From NCBI RefSeq assembly GCF_007744675.1, contig NZ_CP036269.1, forward strand, positions 6,763,493 to 6,827,492: DNA of 64,000 nucleotides, read 5' to 3'. The stretch's first letter is position 1. Each line of letters opens with the position of its first letter. The stretch is from Gimesia alba (GTDB taxonomy: Bacteria > Planctomycetota > Planctomycetia > Planctomycetales > Planctomycetaceae). The notes under the pieces are model-generated. The model was not told where the DNA came from, did no database searches, and saw only the letters and a program-made list of their open reading frames with translations. Position numbers and translations under genes: made by a program. Below, in pieces: positions 1 through 9,468 of the stretch.

Positions 1-337
1 GGATTGACTGACGGTTTAACCAGAATTTATTTTTTGACTCATCAAACAATCACAGCCAGACTTTTGGGATGCCCGATTCTTGTGCAATCTGATTTCCGGG
101 AAATATCAACCGGCAATGTTTGACTGGTGTAAGGCTGAACCCGACCTCACCGGAATCACCGTTTCAGCCGGAGATTGACAGTAGACGGATCATTTCGCGC
201 ACAAACTCACAGACAGAAGACAGGCTTACTACTGTATTGTTTCGGGTTCCTGTAATATAAACTGTTTTCAGTGCATACCAATCAAACCGGCGAAAGCCGG
301 TAAGATTCTTCTATTTGATCGCGATGAGGAGACAGAC
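1..337. other. Upstream intergenic region of the efflux operon
   Basis: I see no gene here. The stretch ends in a purine-rich GAGGAG at 326-331, which places the ribosome binding site for the TTG start at 338. No convincing operator or complete promoter can be assigned by eye. Confidence 0.5.
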
Positions 338-1471
338 TTGAAACGAATTCTGGGATTAGTAGTCTTAGCGGCAGCGTTGATCGTCGCCTTGATTCTGAGT
401 CAGAATCGGCATGTACCTTTGAAAGTCTCTGGCTTTCTGGAAGCAGATGACATCCGTCCCGGTTCCCGCGTGGGAGGACGAGTCAAACAGGTCCTGATCG
501 AAGAAGGCCAATCCGTGTCCAAAGGTGAATTGCTGTTTGAACTGGAACCCTTTGACTTACAGGAGCGACGCGCCGAAACAGTCGCAGGACTCGCCGAAGC
601 AAAGGCCAATTATGAAAAGCTCGTCGCAGGCTTTCGAACCGAAGAAATTGCCAAAGCCCAAGCTCAGGTTGACCAGCTCAAAGCACGGCTAACATTATTA
701 GTGAACGGCCCCCGACAACAAGAGATCGATTCTGCAGTCGCAGAATTGCAACTGGCGGATGCAGAGTACCGACTGGCAAAAGCAAAACACATGAGGATTG
801 AGACACTCTTCGCCAAAAAATCGGCCTCGAAAGACGAGTTAGATACAGCGAACACGGAACTGCAGGCAACCGCTGCCAGAAAAGAGGTCCGACAGAAGGC
901 CCTTGATTTATTAAAAGAAGGAACACGGATAGAAGAGATTGATGAAGCCCGCGCCCAGTTAAAACAGGCTGAAGAGGCCTGGCAATTATTGAAAAATGGA
1001 AATCGCCGCGAAGACATCGCACAGGCTGAAGCCGCTGTGAACAAAGCGGAAGCGGCGTTAAAGGTCATCGACGATCAGATTCTGGAATTGAAAGTGTTTT
1101 CTCCTCTCGATGGAACAATCGAAGCGGTCACTTTACAGCCAGGGGACTTGGTCGGCAGTAATGTTCCTGTCATTTCGATCCTGGACTGGAATCATTTATG
1201 GGTGCGTTGCTATGTTCCCGAAAATCATCTGGATATTCACGTCGATCAGGAAGTGGATGTGACGATCGACAGCTACCCTGACAAAGTCTTCAAAGGACGT
1301 GTGACCTTTGTGTCACGTCAGGCTGAGTTTGTGCCGCGCAATGTACAGACTCCCGAAGAACGTTCCAAACAGGTGTTTCGCATCAAAGTCAGAATCAAAG
1401 ATCAGGATAAATTGCTCAGACCGGGGATGTCGGCGGATGTCTGGTTAGACAAAAAGGATTCCAGACCATGA
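338..1471 (+). CDS. HlyD-family membrane fusion (periplasmic adaptor) protein
   Basis: A 377-residue adaptor predicted to link an inner-membrane exporter to the periplasm or outer membrane. The start is TTG, about 7 bases after GAGGAG; no ATG is better placed. Residues 4-20 form one N-terminal membrane anchor. Residues 30-70 form the first half of a lipoyl-like barrel-sandwich domain (GGRVKQVLIEEGQSVSKGE). A long coiled-coil hairpin follows, in which a G-x-R-x-x-E/D-I-x-x-A unit recurs at about residues 98, 124, 195 and 221. The second lipoyl half (FSPLDGTIEAV...GDLVG) and a beta-barrel close the protein. The stop overlaps the next start as ATGA, so the two are translationally coupled. The layout resembles YbhG/YhiI-type adaptors. 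The substrate cannot be read from the sequence. Confidence 0.92.
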   Translation: MKRILGLVVLAAALIVALILSQNRHVPLKVSGFLEADDIRPGSRVGGRVKQVLIEEGQSVSKGELLFELEPFDLQERRAETVAGLAEAKANYEKLVAGFRTEEIAKAQAQVDQLKARLTLLVNGPRQQEIDSAVAELQLADAEYRLAKAKHMRIETLFAKKSASKDELDTANTELQATAARKEVRQKALDLLKEGTRIEEIDEARAQLKQAEEAWQLLKNGNRREDIAQAEAAVNKAEAALKVIDDQILELKVFSPLDGTIEAVTLQPGDLVGSNVPVISILDWNHLWVRCYVPENHLDIHVDQEVDVTIDSYPDKVFKGRVTFVSRQAEFVPRNVQTPEERSKQVFRIKVRIKDQDKLLRPGMSADVWLDKKDSRP

Positions 1472-3687
1472 GTTCTGTGATCCAACTCAATCGACTGACG
1501 CGCGATTTTGGTTCACTCCGCGCCGTCGATCAGGTGAGCTTTGAAGTCGAACGGGGCGCTATCTTCGGCTTACTCGGCCCGAACGGGAGTGGCAAATCGA
1601 CGATCATCCGCATGTTGTGCGGCGTGCTGCAGCCCACAGGAGGATCGGCGCACGTCTTAGGATTTGACGTCGCACATGATGCAGAACAGATCAAACGCCA
1701 GATTGGTTATATGTCGCAGAGTTTCAGTCTGTATTCCGATTTGAGTGTGCGGGAAAATATTGAATTTTATGGTCGCATCTATGGACTCAGTCCCGAGAAA
1801 CTGGAACAGCGATTTCAGGAAATCATCGAATTGACATCGCTGGGCGATCGGCTGGATCAATTGGCCGGCAGTTTGTCCGGCGGTTGGAAGCAACGTCTGG
1901 CGTTAGGCTGTGCCCTGATCCATGAACCGCAGGTCCTGTTTCTGGATGAACCAACCGCAGGTATCGATCCGGTCGCGCGGCGAGATTTGTGGGACCTCCT
2001 GTTTGATCTGGCCGGGCAGGGTGTCACGCTGTTTGTCACTACACATTATATGGATGAAGCCGAACGCTGCAGCGATGTCGGATACATTTACGATTCACGC
2101 TTGATTGTCTGCGGCAAACCGGATGAATTAAAACATCTGCCCAGCGTCACCCCCGAGGGGACCTCGCGATTTGAAATTGAAACGGTTGACCCCGCCACGA
2201 AACTGGCCACCTTTCGCGAATTAGAGGGCGTGCGGGATGCAACACTCTTCGGACAAACTATTCATGTGCTGGCAGACCAGCGTTTATCAGAAACGGACTT
2301 GATCGAGCAGATACAGAAAGAAGATAAATCCGTTCAGATCAGACCGATTACTCCGTCACTGGAAGATGTCTTTGTCACGTTAAGCCGGGCAGAAGGACTC
2401 AATCATCACGATATAGATCGCTCGAAACAGACACCAGTAGAAGTTTGCCCGAAACCGAAGAGCCCCGAGCCGACAGAATCGAAAGACGTCTCGGAAGACC
2501 AACTCGTCAGGAAAAAGCCGGCTCCTGCGCGCGCAGGTCTCATGGCAGGCTTCTGGGCGATTCTGGTCAAAGAATTTTCGCACGTCCGTCGCGAACCGGC
2601 AACGCTTCTGTTCGTGTTTGCTGTTCCGGTGTTACAGACGATCATTTTTGGTTTTGCCATTGATACGCAAATCGAAAATATCCCGACGGTCATCTATGAC
2701 CTGGATGGACGCTCCAGTGCGCGCGAATTAAGAGACGCGTTTGCCAATACGCGTACATTTGAGATTATCAAACGCGTGTTTGATGAGGATGCCTTTCACT
2801 ACGCGCTCCAGTCGGGTAGAGCGAAAGTCGGAGTCATCATTCCTCCCGATTACTCGGATCGACTGCTACGAGGGGAGCAGGTCTCTGTCCAGGTACTGAT
2901 TGACGGCAGCGATTCACAGGTCGCAACAACCGCGTTGAACGCTTCCAATCTCCTGGGGCTGAATCTCTCGACCCAAATGGCGAAACAGTTTGCCGAGACT
3001 CTGCCCAGGGTCCCTGCCCGCGATGCACAAGGCGCAGCGGCGCTACCGCTCGAAGTCAGGCCGCGACTGTTGTACAACCCGGATCTGGAGAGTTCACACT
3101 TCTTTGTGCCCGGGCTGGTGGGGATCATTTTACAGCTGGTCACGCTGTTTCTGACCTCATTCGCAATCGTCAGAGAGCGGGAACTGGGAACGCTGGAGCA
3201 ATTGTTTGTGACTCCGGTCAGTAAATCCGGGTTGATGCTGGGAAAACTGGTTCCGTATGCGCTGATTGGTTTTGTCGAAACGTTGATCGTATTAACCGTC
3301 ATGGTCTTCTTTTTTGGCGTTCCCATTCATGGATCTCTCTGGGAATTATTAGTGCTGTCCCTGTTGTTTCTGGTTTGTGGCCTGGGACTGGGAATGTTAG
3401 TCTCCACCGTTTCCCGCACACAACTGCAAGCGGTTCAGTTCGCGTTTCTGATTATGCTGCCTTCCGTTTTGTTATCGGGCTTCATGTTTCCGCGTTCACA
3501 GATGCCACTCCCTATTTATCTCTTTACCTTCATTATCCCCGTCACCTATTTCCTGGAAATTCTAAGGGGGATTGTTTTGCGTGGTGCCGATATCACCGAT
3601 TTACTGCCGCATATCATAGGACTCACTCTATGCTGCATTGCAATTATTGGCATCAGTTTAAAGAGATTCCAAAAGCAGCTATCATAA
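1468..3687 (+). CDS. ABC exporter, fused ATPase and ABC-2 permease
   Basis: A 739-residue fusion. The N-terminal ATPase has Walker A GPNGSGKST at residues 37-45, signature LSGGWKQR, Walker B VLFLDEPTAGIDP and an H-loop TTHYMDEAE. A polar linker at about 310-350 leads to an ABC-2 permease with one early membrane segment, a large extracytoplasmic loop and a cluster of C-terminal helices (VPGLVGIILQLVTLFLTSFAIVRERE onward). Related operons often have one ATPase gene and two separate permease genes; here one polypeptide carries both halves, so a homodimer would make a full transporter. It is coupled by ATGA overlap to the HlyD adaptor, so the pair is probably an efflux pump, possibly for drugs or lipophilic compounds. 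Specificity is unknown. Confidence 0.92.
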   Translation: MSSVIQLNRLTRDFGSLRAVDQVSFEVERGAIFGLLGPNGSGKSTIIRMLCGVLQPTGGSAHVLGFDVAHDAEQIKRQIGYMSQSFSLYSDLSVRENIEFYGRIYGLSPEKLEQRFQEIIELTSLGDRLDQLAGSLSGGWKQRLALGCALIHEPQVLFLDEPTAGIDPVARRDLWDLLFDLAGQGVTLFVTTHYMDEAERCSDVGYIYDSRLIVCGKPDELKHLPSVTPEGTSRFEIETVDPATKLATFRELEGVRDATLFGQTIHVLADQRLSETDLIEQIQKEDKSVQIRPITPSLEDVFVTLSRAEGLNHHDIDRSKQTPVEVCPKPKSPEPTESKDVSEDQLVRKKPAPARAGLMAGFWAILVKEFSHVRREPATLLFVFAVPVLQTIIFGFAIDTQIENIPTVIYDLDGRSSARELRDAFANTRTFEIIKRVFDEDAFHYALQSGRAKVGVIIPPDYSDRLLRGEQVSVQVLIDGSDSQVATTALNASNLLGLNLSTQMAKQFAETLPRVPARDAQGAAALPLEVRPRLLYNPDLESSHFFVPGLVGIILQLVTLFLTSFAIVRERELGTLEQLFVTPVSKSGLMLGKLVPYALIGFVETLIVLTVMVFFFGVPIHGSLWELLVLSLLFLVCGLGLGMLVSTVSRTQLQAVQFAFLIMLPSVLLSGFMFPRSQMPLPIYLFTFIIPVTYFLEILRGIVLRGADITDLLPHIIGLTLCCIAIIGISLKRFQKQLS

Positions 3688-3837
3688 AGGGACCTGAGAA
3701 TTGGTCTGCTGCAAAAAAATCGGTAGGATAATAATGAAATCAACGCCCGTGGATTGGTTCCACGGTCTCGCAGCAAATACGATTGTCCCTCATCCATTCA
3801 CACCACTTTGATCTCTCCCTACAGGAGCCTGCAAATT

Positions 3838-4770
3838 ATGAGATTATGTCGATACCAGATTGAAAATACGATTTCTTGTGGGTTCTACTCGGAAGACACG
3901 ATCATCCCACTGAGTGCTGCTGCAGAAATGGCAGGAGTCGACGTGGACGAGCAGGCAGGCCTCATTCCATTCCTCCCGGGAGGCACACAACACGAAACAA
4001 TATTGACCATCGAACAACAACTGAAGCAATCGATGGATGAAGAACTGTTTCCAATGTCCATTCCGATCGAAGATGTTGAGCTGCTGGTTCCCGTTCCCAA
4101 TCCGTCCAAACTCCTGCTGCTGGCGGGCAACTACTCCAAACATATCGAAGAGGGGGGCGGCAAAGCAGAGGAACGGCAAAAAACATTTCCCTATGTATTC
4201 ATGAAACCGCCCACCACAACGCTGACGCATCCCGGACAGCCGGTCAAAATTCCCGCAGTCTCTCCCGATCATATTGACTGGGAACTGGAACTGGGCATCA
4301 TCATCGGCAAAGCCTGCAAAGGCGTCTCGGAAGCAGAGGCACTCGACTACGTCGCCGGTTATACCGTCATCAATGATATCTCCGATCGAAAATTCCGACC
4401 GAATCCGGAACGCACCCAGCGCGAAAAAGATGGCTTCTTTGACTGGTTGCACGGAAAATGGCACGACACGTTTTGTCCGATGGGACCGTGCGTCACTCCT
4501 GCCAACGAAATCGAAGATCCGCAGACACTCAAAATGAAACTGGCAGTCAATGGAAATGTAGAACAGGATTCCTCGACAGCAGAAATGATTTTCCCCGTCG
4601 CCGCCATCATCGAATTCATTTCCAGCTTTGTGCAGCTTGAACCAGGTGACATCATCTCCACCGGAACCCCCAGTGGTGTTGGCGCTTCGAAGAATAAGTT
4701 CCTCAAAAACGGCGATGAACTGCACGCTGAGATTGAACAGATCGGCGTCTTGAAAAATCCGGTCGTCTGA
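3838..4770 (+). CDS. Fumarylacetoacetate hydrolase (FAH) family protein
   Basis: About 310 residues. The ATG at 3838 is chosen because AGGAG lies 11 bases upstream and the FAH-like sequence begins there; an in-frame start at 3754 adds 28 unconvincing residues. Family motifs are clear: the metal-binding acidic pair in DWELELGIIIGK, YVAGYTVINDISDR, and the C-terminal GDIISTGTPSGVG. FAH-family enzymes hydrolyse or decarboxylate acyl-ketoacids or hydrate oxo-dienoates in aromatic compound breakdown, using Mg2+ or Mn2+. Which reaction this one catalyses cannot be told, and there are no pathway neighbours. The gap of about 150 bases after the transporter gene suggests its own promoter. Confidence 0.9.
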   Translation: MRLCRYQIENTISCGFYSEDTIIPLSAAAEMAGVDVDEQAGLIPFLPGGTQHETILTIEQQLKQSMDEELFPMSIPIEDVELLVPVPNPSKLLLLAGNYSKHIEEGGGKAEERQKTFPYVFMKPPTTTLTHPGQPVKIPAVSPDHIDWELELGIIIGKACKGVSEAEALDYVAGYTVINDISDRKFRPNPERTQREKDGFFDWLHGKWHDTFCPMGPCVTPANEIEDPQTLKMKLAVNGNVEQDSSTAEMIFPVAAIIEFISSFVQLEPGDIISTGTPSGVGASKNKFLKNGDELHAEIEQIGVLKNPVV

Positions 4771-5090
4771 ATGTCGTTTCTACATCACGGCACGAAGCAT
4801 CATGTATCATGAGAGTTACTGGCAGTAGAACGGCTTGATTGTTCTCCTTTCGACCACACCTTTCTCATTTCTACAACAGGTTCTGCGCGCTGGTTTTTAG
4901 AACTTGAGAAAAATTTGCTTTTTAAGCCTAATCTGAGACATGATTTATGTCGTTTCACCTTAAATGCTGCGCAAATGGCACATCTGTTGCATTTCTCCTG
5001 AGATAAGACAAACGAAAAAATATGGGTTGCTGCTTTCGTTCAATCGGGAATGCAGGCAGACAACACGGTTCTTATCAAGGAGACAAGACC
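4771..5090. other. Intergenic region before a secreted small protein
   Basis: No gene is supported. AAGGAG at 5078-5083 is the ribosome binding site for the start at 5091. I see no defined regulatory element in the rest. Confidence 0.4.
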
Positions 5091-5378
5091 ATGAAACGTG
5101 CACTGACGATCGCCACGCTGGCGTGTAGTGTTTTACTTGTAGGCGCAATGAATACCAGTGAGGCCAGACCGCGTTACCGAAGTTATCAACGACACTTTGA
5201 ACGGAATTACCGTCAGGCAAGACGGGATTACCGCAACGCAGGTCGACGTTATAGAAACTACTACAACCGATATTCCAACAGGTATGACAGATACAACCGC
5301 CGGTATAACAACTACTATTACCGCGGGAATGGTGCCGGTTTTTATACACCCGGCTTCGGTTTCTATTATGGATGGTAA
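5091..5378 (+). CDS. Small secreted Arg/Tyr/Asn-rich protein
   Basis: A 95-residue protein with a signal peptide (MKRALTIATLACSVLLVGA, probable cleavage near the SEA at about residue 25). The mature part is low-complexity, with many YR, RY and NRY units and an aromatic Gly-rich tail (GFYTPGFGFYYGW). ATG 5091 has AAGGAG eight bases upstream, whereas an earlier in-frame ATG at 5022 would bury the signal peptide. Composition suggests a surface or periplasmic structural or nucleic-acid/polyanion-binding protein, but no family is recognised. A second secreted low-complexity gene follows at 5871. Confidence 0.75.
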   Translation: MKRALTIATLACSVLLVGAMNTSEARPRYRSYQRHFERNYRQARRDYRNAGRRYRNYYNRYSNRYDRYNRRYNNYYYRGNGAGFYTPGFGFYYGW

Positions 5379-5472
5379 TCCATGTTTTTAATAATTCCGC
5401 CTCGATCAGGTTTTAGCTGATCTTGTCGGGCCGGTTCCTGTTCTCAGGAACAAACAAATTGGCACGTTTTCT

Positions 5473-5529
5473 CAAGTCTCTCATTCATTTGGTTTGGCCC
5501 GATCATTTGATTGAGAGGCTTGTTTTTTT
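5473..5529 (+). terminator. Rho-independent terminator-like hairpin
   Basis: CAAGTCTCTCATTCA at 5473-5487 pairs with TGATTGAGAGGCTTG ending at 5522, with 13 of 15 positions matched. A run of seven T follows (5523-5529). It lies about 100 bases after the secreted-protein gene and probably ends that transcript. Confidence 0.6.
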
Positions 5530-5870
5530 ATTTCCCCTCCTTCGGCAGTTCCTGCCTGACGTCTCGATTTTCCTGTCCTCAGTTTGATGTCAGTTGATGC
5601 GTTTTCGGGACGGTTTTCAGCTCTCGTTGAGCAGACCTGAAAAAGCTTCGCATCTTAAGCTTTTATAACTTAATGAGTTATGTAAATGCTACTTAAAAGG
5701 CATCGTTCTGGCACGATTCTCGCGTTTCTTCTCATTACGGCAGACGGATAAGTAGGTGATGAGTGATGGAATCTCAACCGTACTGCAATCGAGTGTCTGA
5801 CACGAAGCGAGGACGCTTTTCAGTAATAAGCCAGCACTCAGTTTGATTCATTTTTCCAAGGAGAGAAACG

Positions 5871-6269
5871 ATGCAAAGCAAAACAGATGCGGTTGACCAG
5901 GCTCAGTCAAAACCGAACAAAAAATCAAAGGCCTTGAAACTGGTTCTCTGTATGGGGCTGGTAATGGGGGGCACCCTGTTGTTAATGCCAACTCAACAGG
6001 CCGAGGCAGGTGGCTGCTATTCAGGCTACGGATATGGTGGCTACGGTTATTCCTATCCGAGTTACGGCGGCTATTATAATTCCTATCCCTCATATGGATC
6101 GGGTGGCTTCTATTATAGCAGTCCCTCATTCGGGATCGGAATTTACAGTGGCGGCCGCGGATACGGCGGCAGGTACTATGGCGGATACCGAAGCGGCTAC
6201 AGAAGTGGTCACCGCGGTCACGGCCATCATGGCGGACATCGCGGCCATGGTCATCACGGCCATCACTAA
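5871..6269 (+). CDS. Secreted Gly/Tyr/Ser/His-rich low-complexity protein
   Basis: 132 residues. The start at 5871 has AAGGAGAG upstream. About 25 polar residues precede a hydrophobic segment (LKLVLCMGLVMGGTLLLMP) and an A-E-A cleavage-like site (QAEAGG), giving a long n-region signal peptide. The mature protein is repetitive GYGYGGYGYSYPSYGG-type sequence ending in a His/Gly-rich tail (HRGHGHHGGHRGHGHHGHH). The His tail could bind metal ions, while the Tyr/Gly part resembles structural or adhesive secreted proteins. The function is unknown. A strong terminator follows. Confidence 0.75.
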   Translation: MQSKTDAVDQAQSKPNKKSKALKLVLCMGLVMGGTLLLMPTQQAEAGGCYSGYGYGGYGYSYPSYGGYYNSYPSYGSGGFYYSSPSFGIGIYSGGRGYGGRYYGGYRSGYRSGHRGHGHHGGHRGHGHHGHH

Positions 6270-6312
6270 ATTCGGCTTCGACTCCGATTTCAATACGGTT
6301 TGAAAGTGTTCA

Positions 6313-6345
6313 GGCTCTGTTCTTCATGAACAGAGCCTTTTTTAT
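6313..6345 (+). terminator. Rho-independent terminator
   Basis: GGCTCTGTTC and GAACAGAGCC form a perfect 10-bp stem with a 5-base loop, followed by seven T. It lies 45 bases downstream of the Gly/Tyr/His-rich gene. Confidence 0.85.
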
Positions 6346-6577
6346 TCTGCTTCCGGGAACCAGAGCACTAACCCGGGTGTCTTAAAGAATCAAAGAGAGC
6401 CCCTGATCTTAAAAAAAGGGGAGACAATCCAGCCAGAACCGGTTTTCAGGCGATTTGAAACCCGGTTTGAGGCCCCAAATCTGGCCTGGAGCTACGAAAA
6501 AGATTCAAATCCTGCTTGCGAAAGGCTTTAAAAGGGAGAACCGCCTCGCTAGAATACCCTTTCCCCATCGGGGATAG

Positions 6578-6651
<74 letters not shown>

Positions 6652-6688
6652 CTTCTTATCTCACGCTGAGAAAACCACTTACAACTAC

Positions 6689-6719
6689 AAGGCCTTCGTC
6701 ACCCCGGCGAAGGCCTTTT
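6689..6719 (+). terminator. Terminator hairpin after tRNA-Arg
   Basis: AAGGCCTTCG (6689-6698) pairs perfectly with CGAAGGCCTT (6708-6717). The T-tract is short. It sits 38 bases after the tRNA. Confidence 0.7.
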
Positions 6720-6997
6720 GCATTCCCCCCACTTATCCCCCCACTAATGGGAAGTTTCAATTGTCAGGTATTTTCAGATTTGAGTTTGATTTGTTAAGCG
6801 ATCAAATTTTGGTTTGCTGATTGAAAAACATAATAGTAATCAAACGTAGCTTGATTCGCTCATTTCTCTGTGCACAATCAACTTTTATCTCTACTTCAAG
6901 CCCGGGTATCAAATTTACAGATGCAGATTGAACTTGTATGATTATGTCTACTAATTTTTCAGTTATGGTTTTATGAAGAAACAAGGTGGCTGTGATC

Positions 6998-8326
6998 ATG
7001 GTAAATTTTTTGCATTTGTCAGATATCCATTTTCGAGAATACAGCAATGATAATTTTGATACTGATGGCGATCTCCGAAATGAAATTGAATTGGATGCAA
7101 AAAGGTTTGCAGAAACCCACTTTGTCCCTGACGCGATTCTAGTCAGCGGTGATATTGCATTTAGCGGTCAAGAAGATGAATACTCCATTGCGAAAGACTG
7201 GCTTAGTAATTTAGCTAGTCTTGTAAAGTGCGAGGAAACATCTGTCTGGTGTGTGCCTGGAAATCATGATGTTGACCAAAGCGTTATTAAGAAAAGTAAG
7301 GTTCTAGAAAGCACACAGGCTGAAGTTCGCAATGTTGCCAACACTCAATCAAATGAATTAGACAGCTATCTGAGATCATTGATAACAGATGAGTTGGCAA
7401 CCGAATTCTTGTTTAAACCGATAGAACAGTACAATAAATTTGCAGCTACATTTGGTTGTGAAATTCTACCTGAGAAACAGGTGTGGCAGGAAAAGTTTAT
7501 ACTTGACGATGGTTCAGAGTTAAGGCTGAACGGTTTGATGTCTACTCTCTGTTCTAACCATCTTGATAATGAAAAAGGATTTATAGTAGTCGGAGAATAT
7601 CAAATTCCAGAGAGAGAAGATGGAGTAGTAGACGTGATTATGTGCCACCATCCTCATGATTGGATTCGGTCTTCGACTGGTTTTTTTAATAAAGCAAATT
7701 CCAGGGCACATTTACAGCTCTTCGGGCATAAGCATATTCAATCAATGGACAGAATGAATGACTCATTACATCTAGTGGCAGGTGCAGTTCATCCCGACAA
7801 ACGAGAGTCCAATTGGGTGCCTCGATATAACTGGATTTCGATTTCAATAGAAGTAGATTCTAGTAGAAAATTAAAAATCCGTGTTTATCCGAGAATTTGG
7901 TCAGAAGATAAAACACAATTTCAGACGGACCACAACAGATGTGAAGGAAGAGAATTCCTAGATTATGTTTTCGAATTGCCAATGTGGGAACGTCAATTAA
8001 GTGAAAATATTGTTGTAGATGTATCTGGAAATCAAGCTAATGATGAAAATGGAATGAGCACATCAATTGACCATGTACCTGAGGGTAAGGCTATGGACCC
8101 AGCTCGAACTCTAGCATATCGTTTTTTTGGCCTTTCGCATACACAACGGATTGAAATAGCGATTCGGCTAAAACTTCTGAATGATACTGATGAAGGTATT
8201 GAAGACCATGAATTATATAACCGAATTTTTGATCGGGCGAAAACTGGTGATGTATTAAGCCAACTATGGGATGCTATCGAACATGAATATTCGGACGGTA
8301 AGCATGATCAAAATCCATTTGATTAA
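6998..8326 (+). CDS. Calcineurin-like metallophosphoesterase of the GTPase conflict operon
   Basis: 442 residues. The ATG at 6998 is chosen because AAGGTGG lies just upstream and the family's first motif follows at once (LHLSDIHF); an in-frame GTG at 6986 is less likely. All metal-site blocks are present: DxH (SDIHF), GD (VSGDIAFSG), GNHD (CVPGNHDV), an HH pair (MCHHPHDW) and GHxH (LFGHKH). It is therefore probably an active dinuclear-metal phosphoesterase or nuclease. The C-terminal ~120 residues are a separate helical extension (FFGLSHTQRIEIAIRLKLL) typical of adaptor or effector-associated domains. It is the first gene of a five-gene, same-strand operon and could be the effector nuclease, which is inference. 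AT-rich compared with flanking host genes. Confidence 0.88.
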   Translation: MVNFLHLSDIHFREYSNDNFDTDGDLRNEIELDAKRFAETHFVPDAILVSGDIAFSGQEDEYSIAKDWLSNLASLVKCEETSVWCVPGNHDVDQSVIKKSKVLESTQAEVRNVANTQSNELDSYLRSLITDELATEFLFKPIEQYNKFAATFGCEILPEKQVWQEKFILDDGSELRLNGLMSTLCSNHLDNEKGFIVVGEYQIPEREDGVVDVIMCHHPHDWIRSSTGFFNKANSRAHLQLFGHKHIQSMDRMNDSLHLVAGAVHPDKRESNWVPRYNWISISIEVDSSRKLKIRVYPRIWSEDKTQFQTDHNRCEGREFLDYVFELPMWERQLSENIVVDVSGNQANDENGMSTSIDHVPEGKAMDPARTLAYRFFGLSHTQRIEIAIRLKLLNDTDEGIEDHELYNRIFDRAKTGDVLSQLWDAIEHEYSDGKHDQNPFD

Positions 8327-8347
8327 CACAAAACATTGAGGAGCATA

Positions 8348-9466
8348 ATGGATATACACTTTGCAGATTGGTTGCGTCTAGCAGATATTGAAGATTGCCA
8401 AGGAGATGGCGATAGGCTTCAACTACGTTGGTCAGGATTAGAAAATAGCATTCAAGATATCTCGTCAGATCAAATATTAAACTTAGCATTGCTTTTTTAT
8501 AGACTGCCGATAGATGATGAAGTTGCAGATGAGTTTGCTGGTTTCTTTAAAGATGAAGATAATACATTTCCAATGATTGATAATCGGCTTTATCTTTCAT
8601 GTCTAGCTGGAGCAGCTCTTGGAGAAGTGATTCAAAGTCAACCTGAGACTACCGAAGCACGATTGTCTGCACTAGCAGTAATATGCCCAAATTGTATGGG
8701 CAAGAATAATATTTCTGCTATTGAAGAGATCGTTAGGCGCTCTTGGAATGCTCTTCACTCTGAAAGTGCATCGCTGCGTGATCTGACGAAACACTCACTT
8801 AATCGTTCAAGCGTTCCAAACATCTCAACTAGCTTAAATTCAATTAAAGAGAATTTTGAAGTACAGACGCAGTTACCACAGGCTTACGCACCACTTGACA
8901 AGATACTCAATGGTCTTGCTAAGTCGATCAAGCAAACTAATCAAAATAATAAATACTTAAATTCTCAGTTAGAGTTATTTAGAGAAGAATCAGATATCTT
9001 ATGGTGGCTGACCACAGCAGTCAGTAAAAAACTTTCTGTAGTATTTGAGGATCTTAACTGGCCAGCGACTACAGTTATACTCGGGGTCGAGCTAGCAGAA
9101 ATGGTAAGAAGGTTTCCCGGCCCGCTTTCCTATAAAGAGCTGTTGGCTAGAGCGATCCAGCTTTCAGGAAAAGAAGAAAATGAAATGATTAAGATTTCGT
9201 CCGTAGTGTCAAAATTGGAAAAAGAATTTTCTTCAGAATTAGAGTCTCTCTACTCAGAAAATCCAGCTTTATCTTTATGTCCGTTGATCAAGTCATTGGT
9301 TAGGTCAAGAGGAGCTAAGAGGCAAGCAGAGTGGTTGCAACCCTTGAAACAGGAGTTTTCAATTTCTAACACTACTCAATTTAATTGCGTGGATTTTGCA
9401 ATGCAGATATATTTAGAGACACTTTTGCTTCGTCAATTTAATGCAATTCAAATCGAGGGGGAATAG
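8348..9466 (+). CDS. Helical protein of the GTPase-associated operon (GASH-like?)
   Basis: 372 residues, all helical by appearance. ATG 8348 is preceded by GAGGAG. I recognise no catalytic motif. The start (FADWLRLADIEDCQGDGDRLQLRWSGLE) and the position between the phosphoesterase and the GTPase genes match what I recall of the helical proteins in double-GTPase systems (the GTPase-associated system helical domain). That assignment is from memory and context, not a search. It ends 2 bases before the next start, so expression is tightly linked. Likely an adaptor joining sensor GTPases to the effector. Confidence 0.7.
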   Translation: MDIHFADWLRLADIEDCQGDGDRLQLRWSGLENSIQDISSDQILNLALLFYRLPIDDEVADEFAGFFKDEDNTFPMIDNRLYLSCLAGAALGEVIQSQPETTEARLSALAVICPNCMGKNNISAIEEIVRRSWNALHSESASLRDLTKHSLNRSSVPNISTSLNSIKENFEVQTQLPQAYAPLDKILNGLAKSIKQTNQNNKYLNSQLELFREESDILWWLTTAVSKKLSVVFEDLNWPATTVILGVELAEMVRRFPGPLSYKELLARAIQLSGKEENEMIKISSVVSKLEKEFSSELESLYSENPALSLCPLIKSLVRSRGAKRQAEWLQPLKQEFSISNTTQFNCVDFAMQIYLETLLLRQFNAIQIEGE

Positions 9467-9468
9467 TT

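Noticed and set aside
2380..3326. Several open frames opposite the ABC transporter gene
   Set aside because: They lie entirely within a well-supported coding sequence and have no motif or ribosome binding site.
3844..4725. A 293-codon frame opposite the FAH-family gene
   Set aside because: Length alone is due to the codon pattern of the real gene; its sequence is His/Phe/Arg-rich and resembles no protein.
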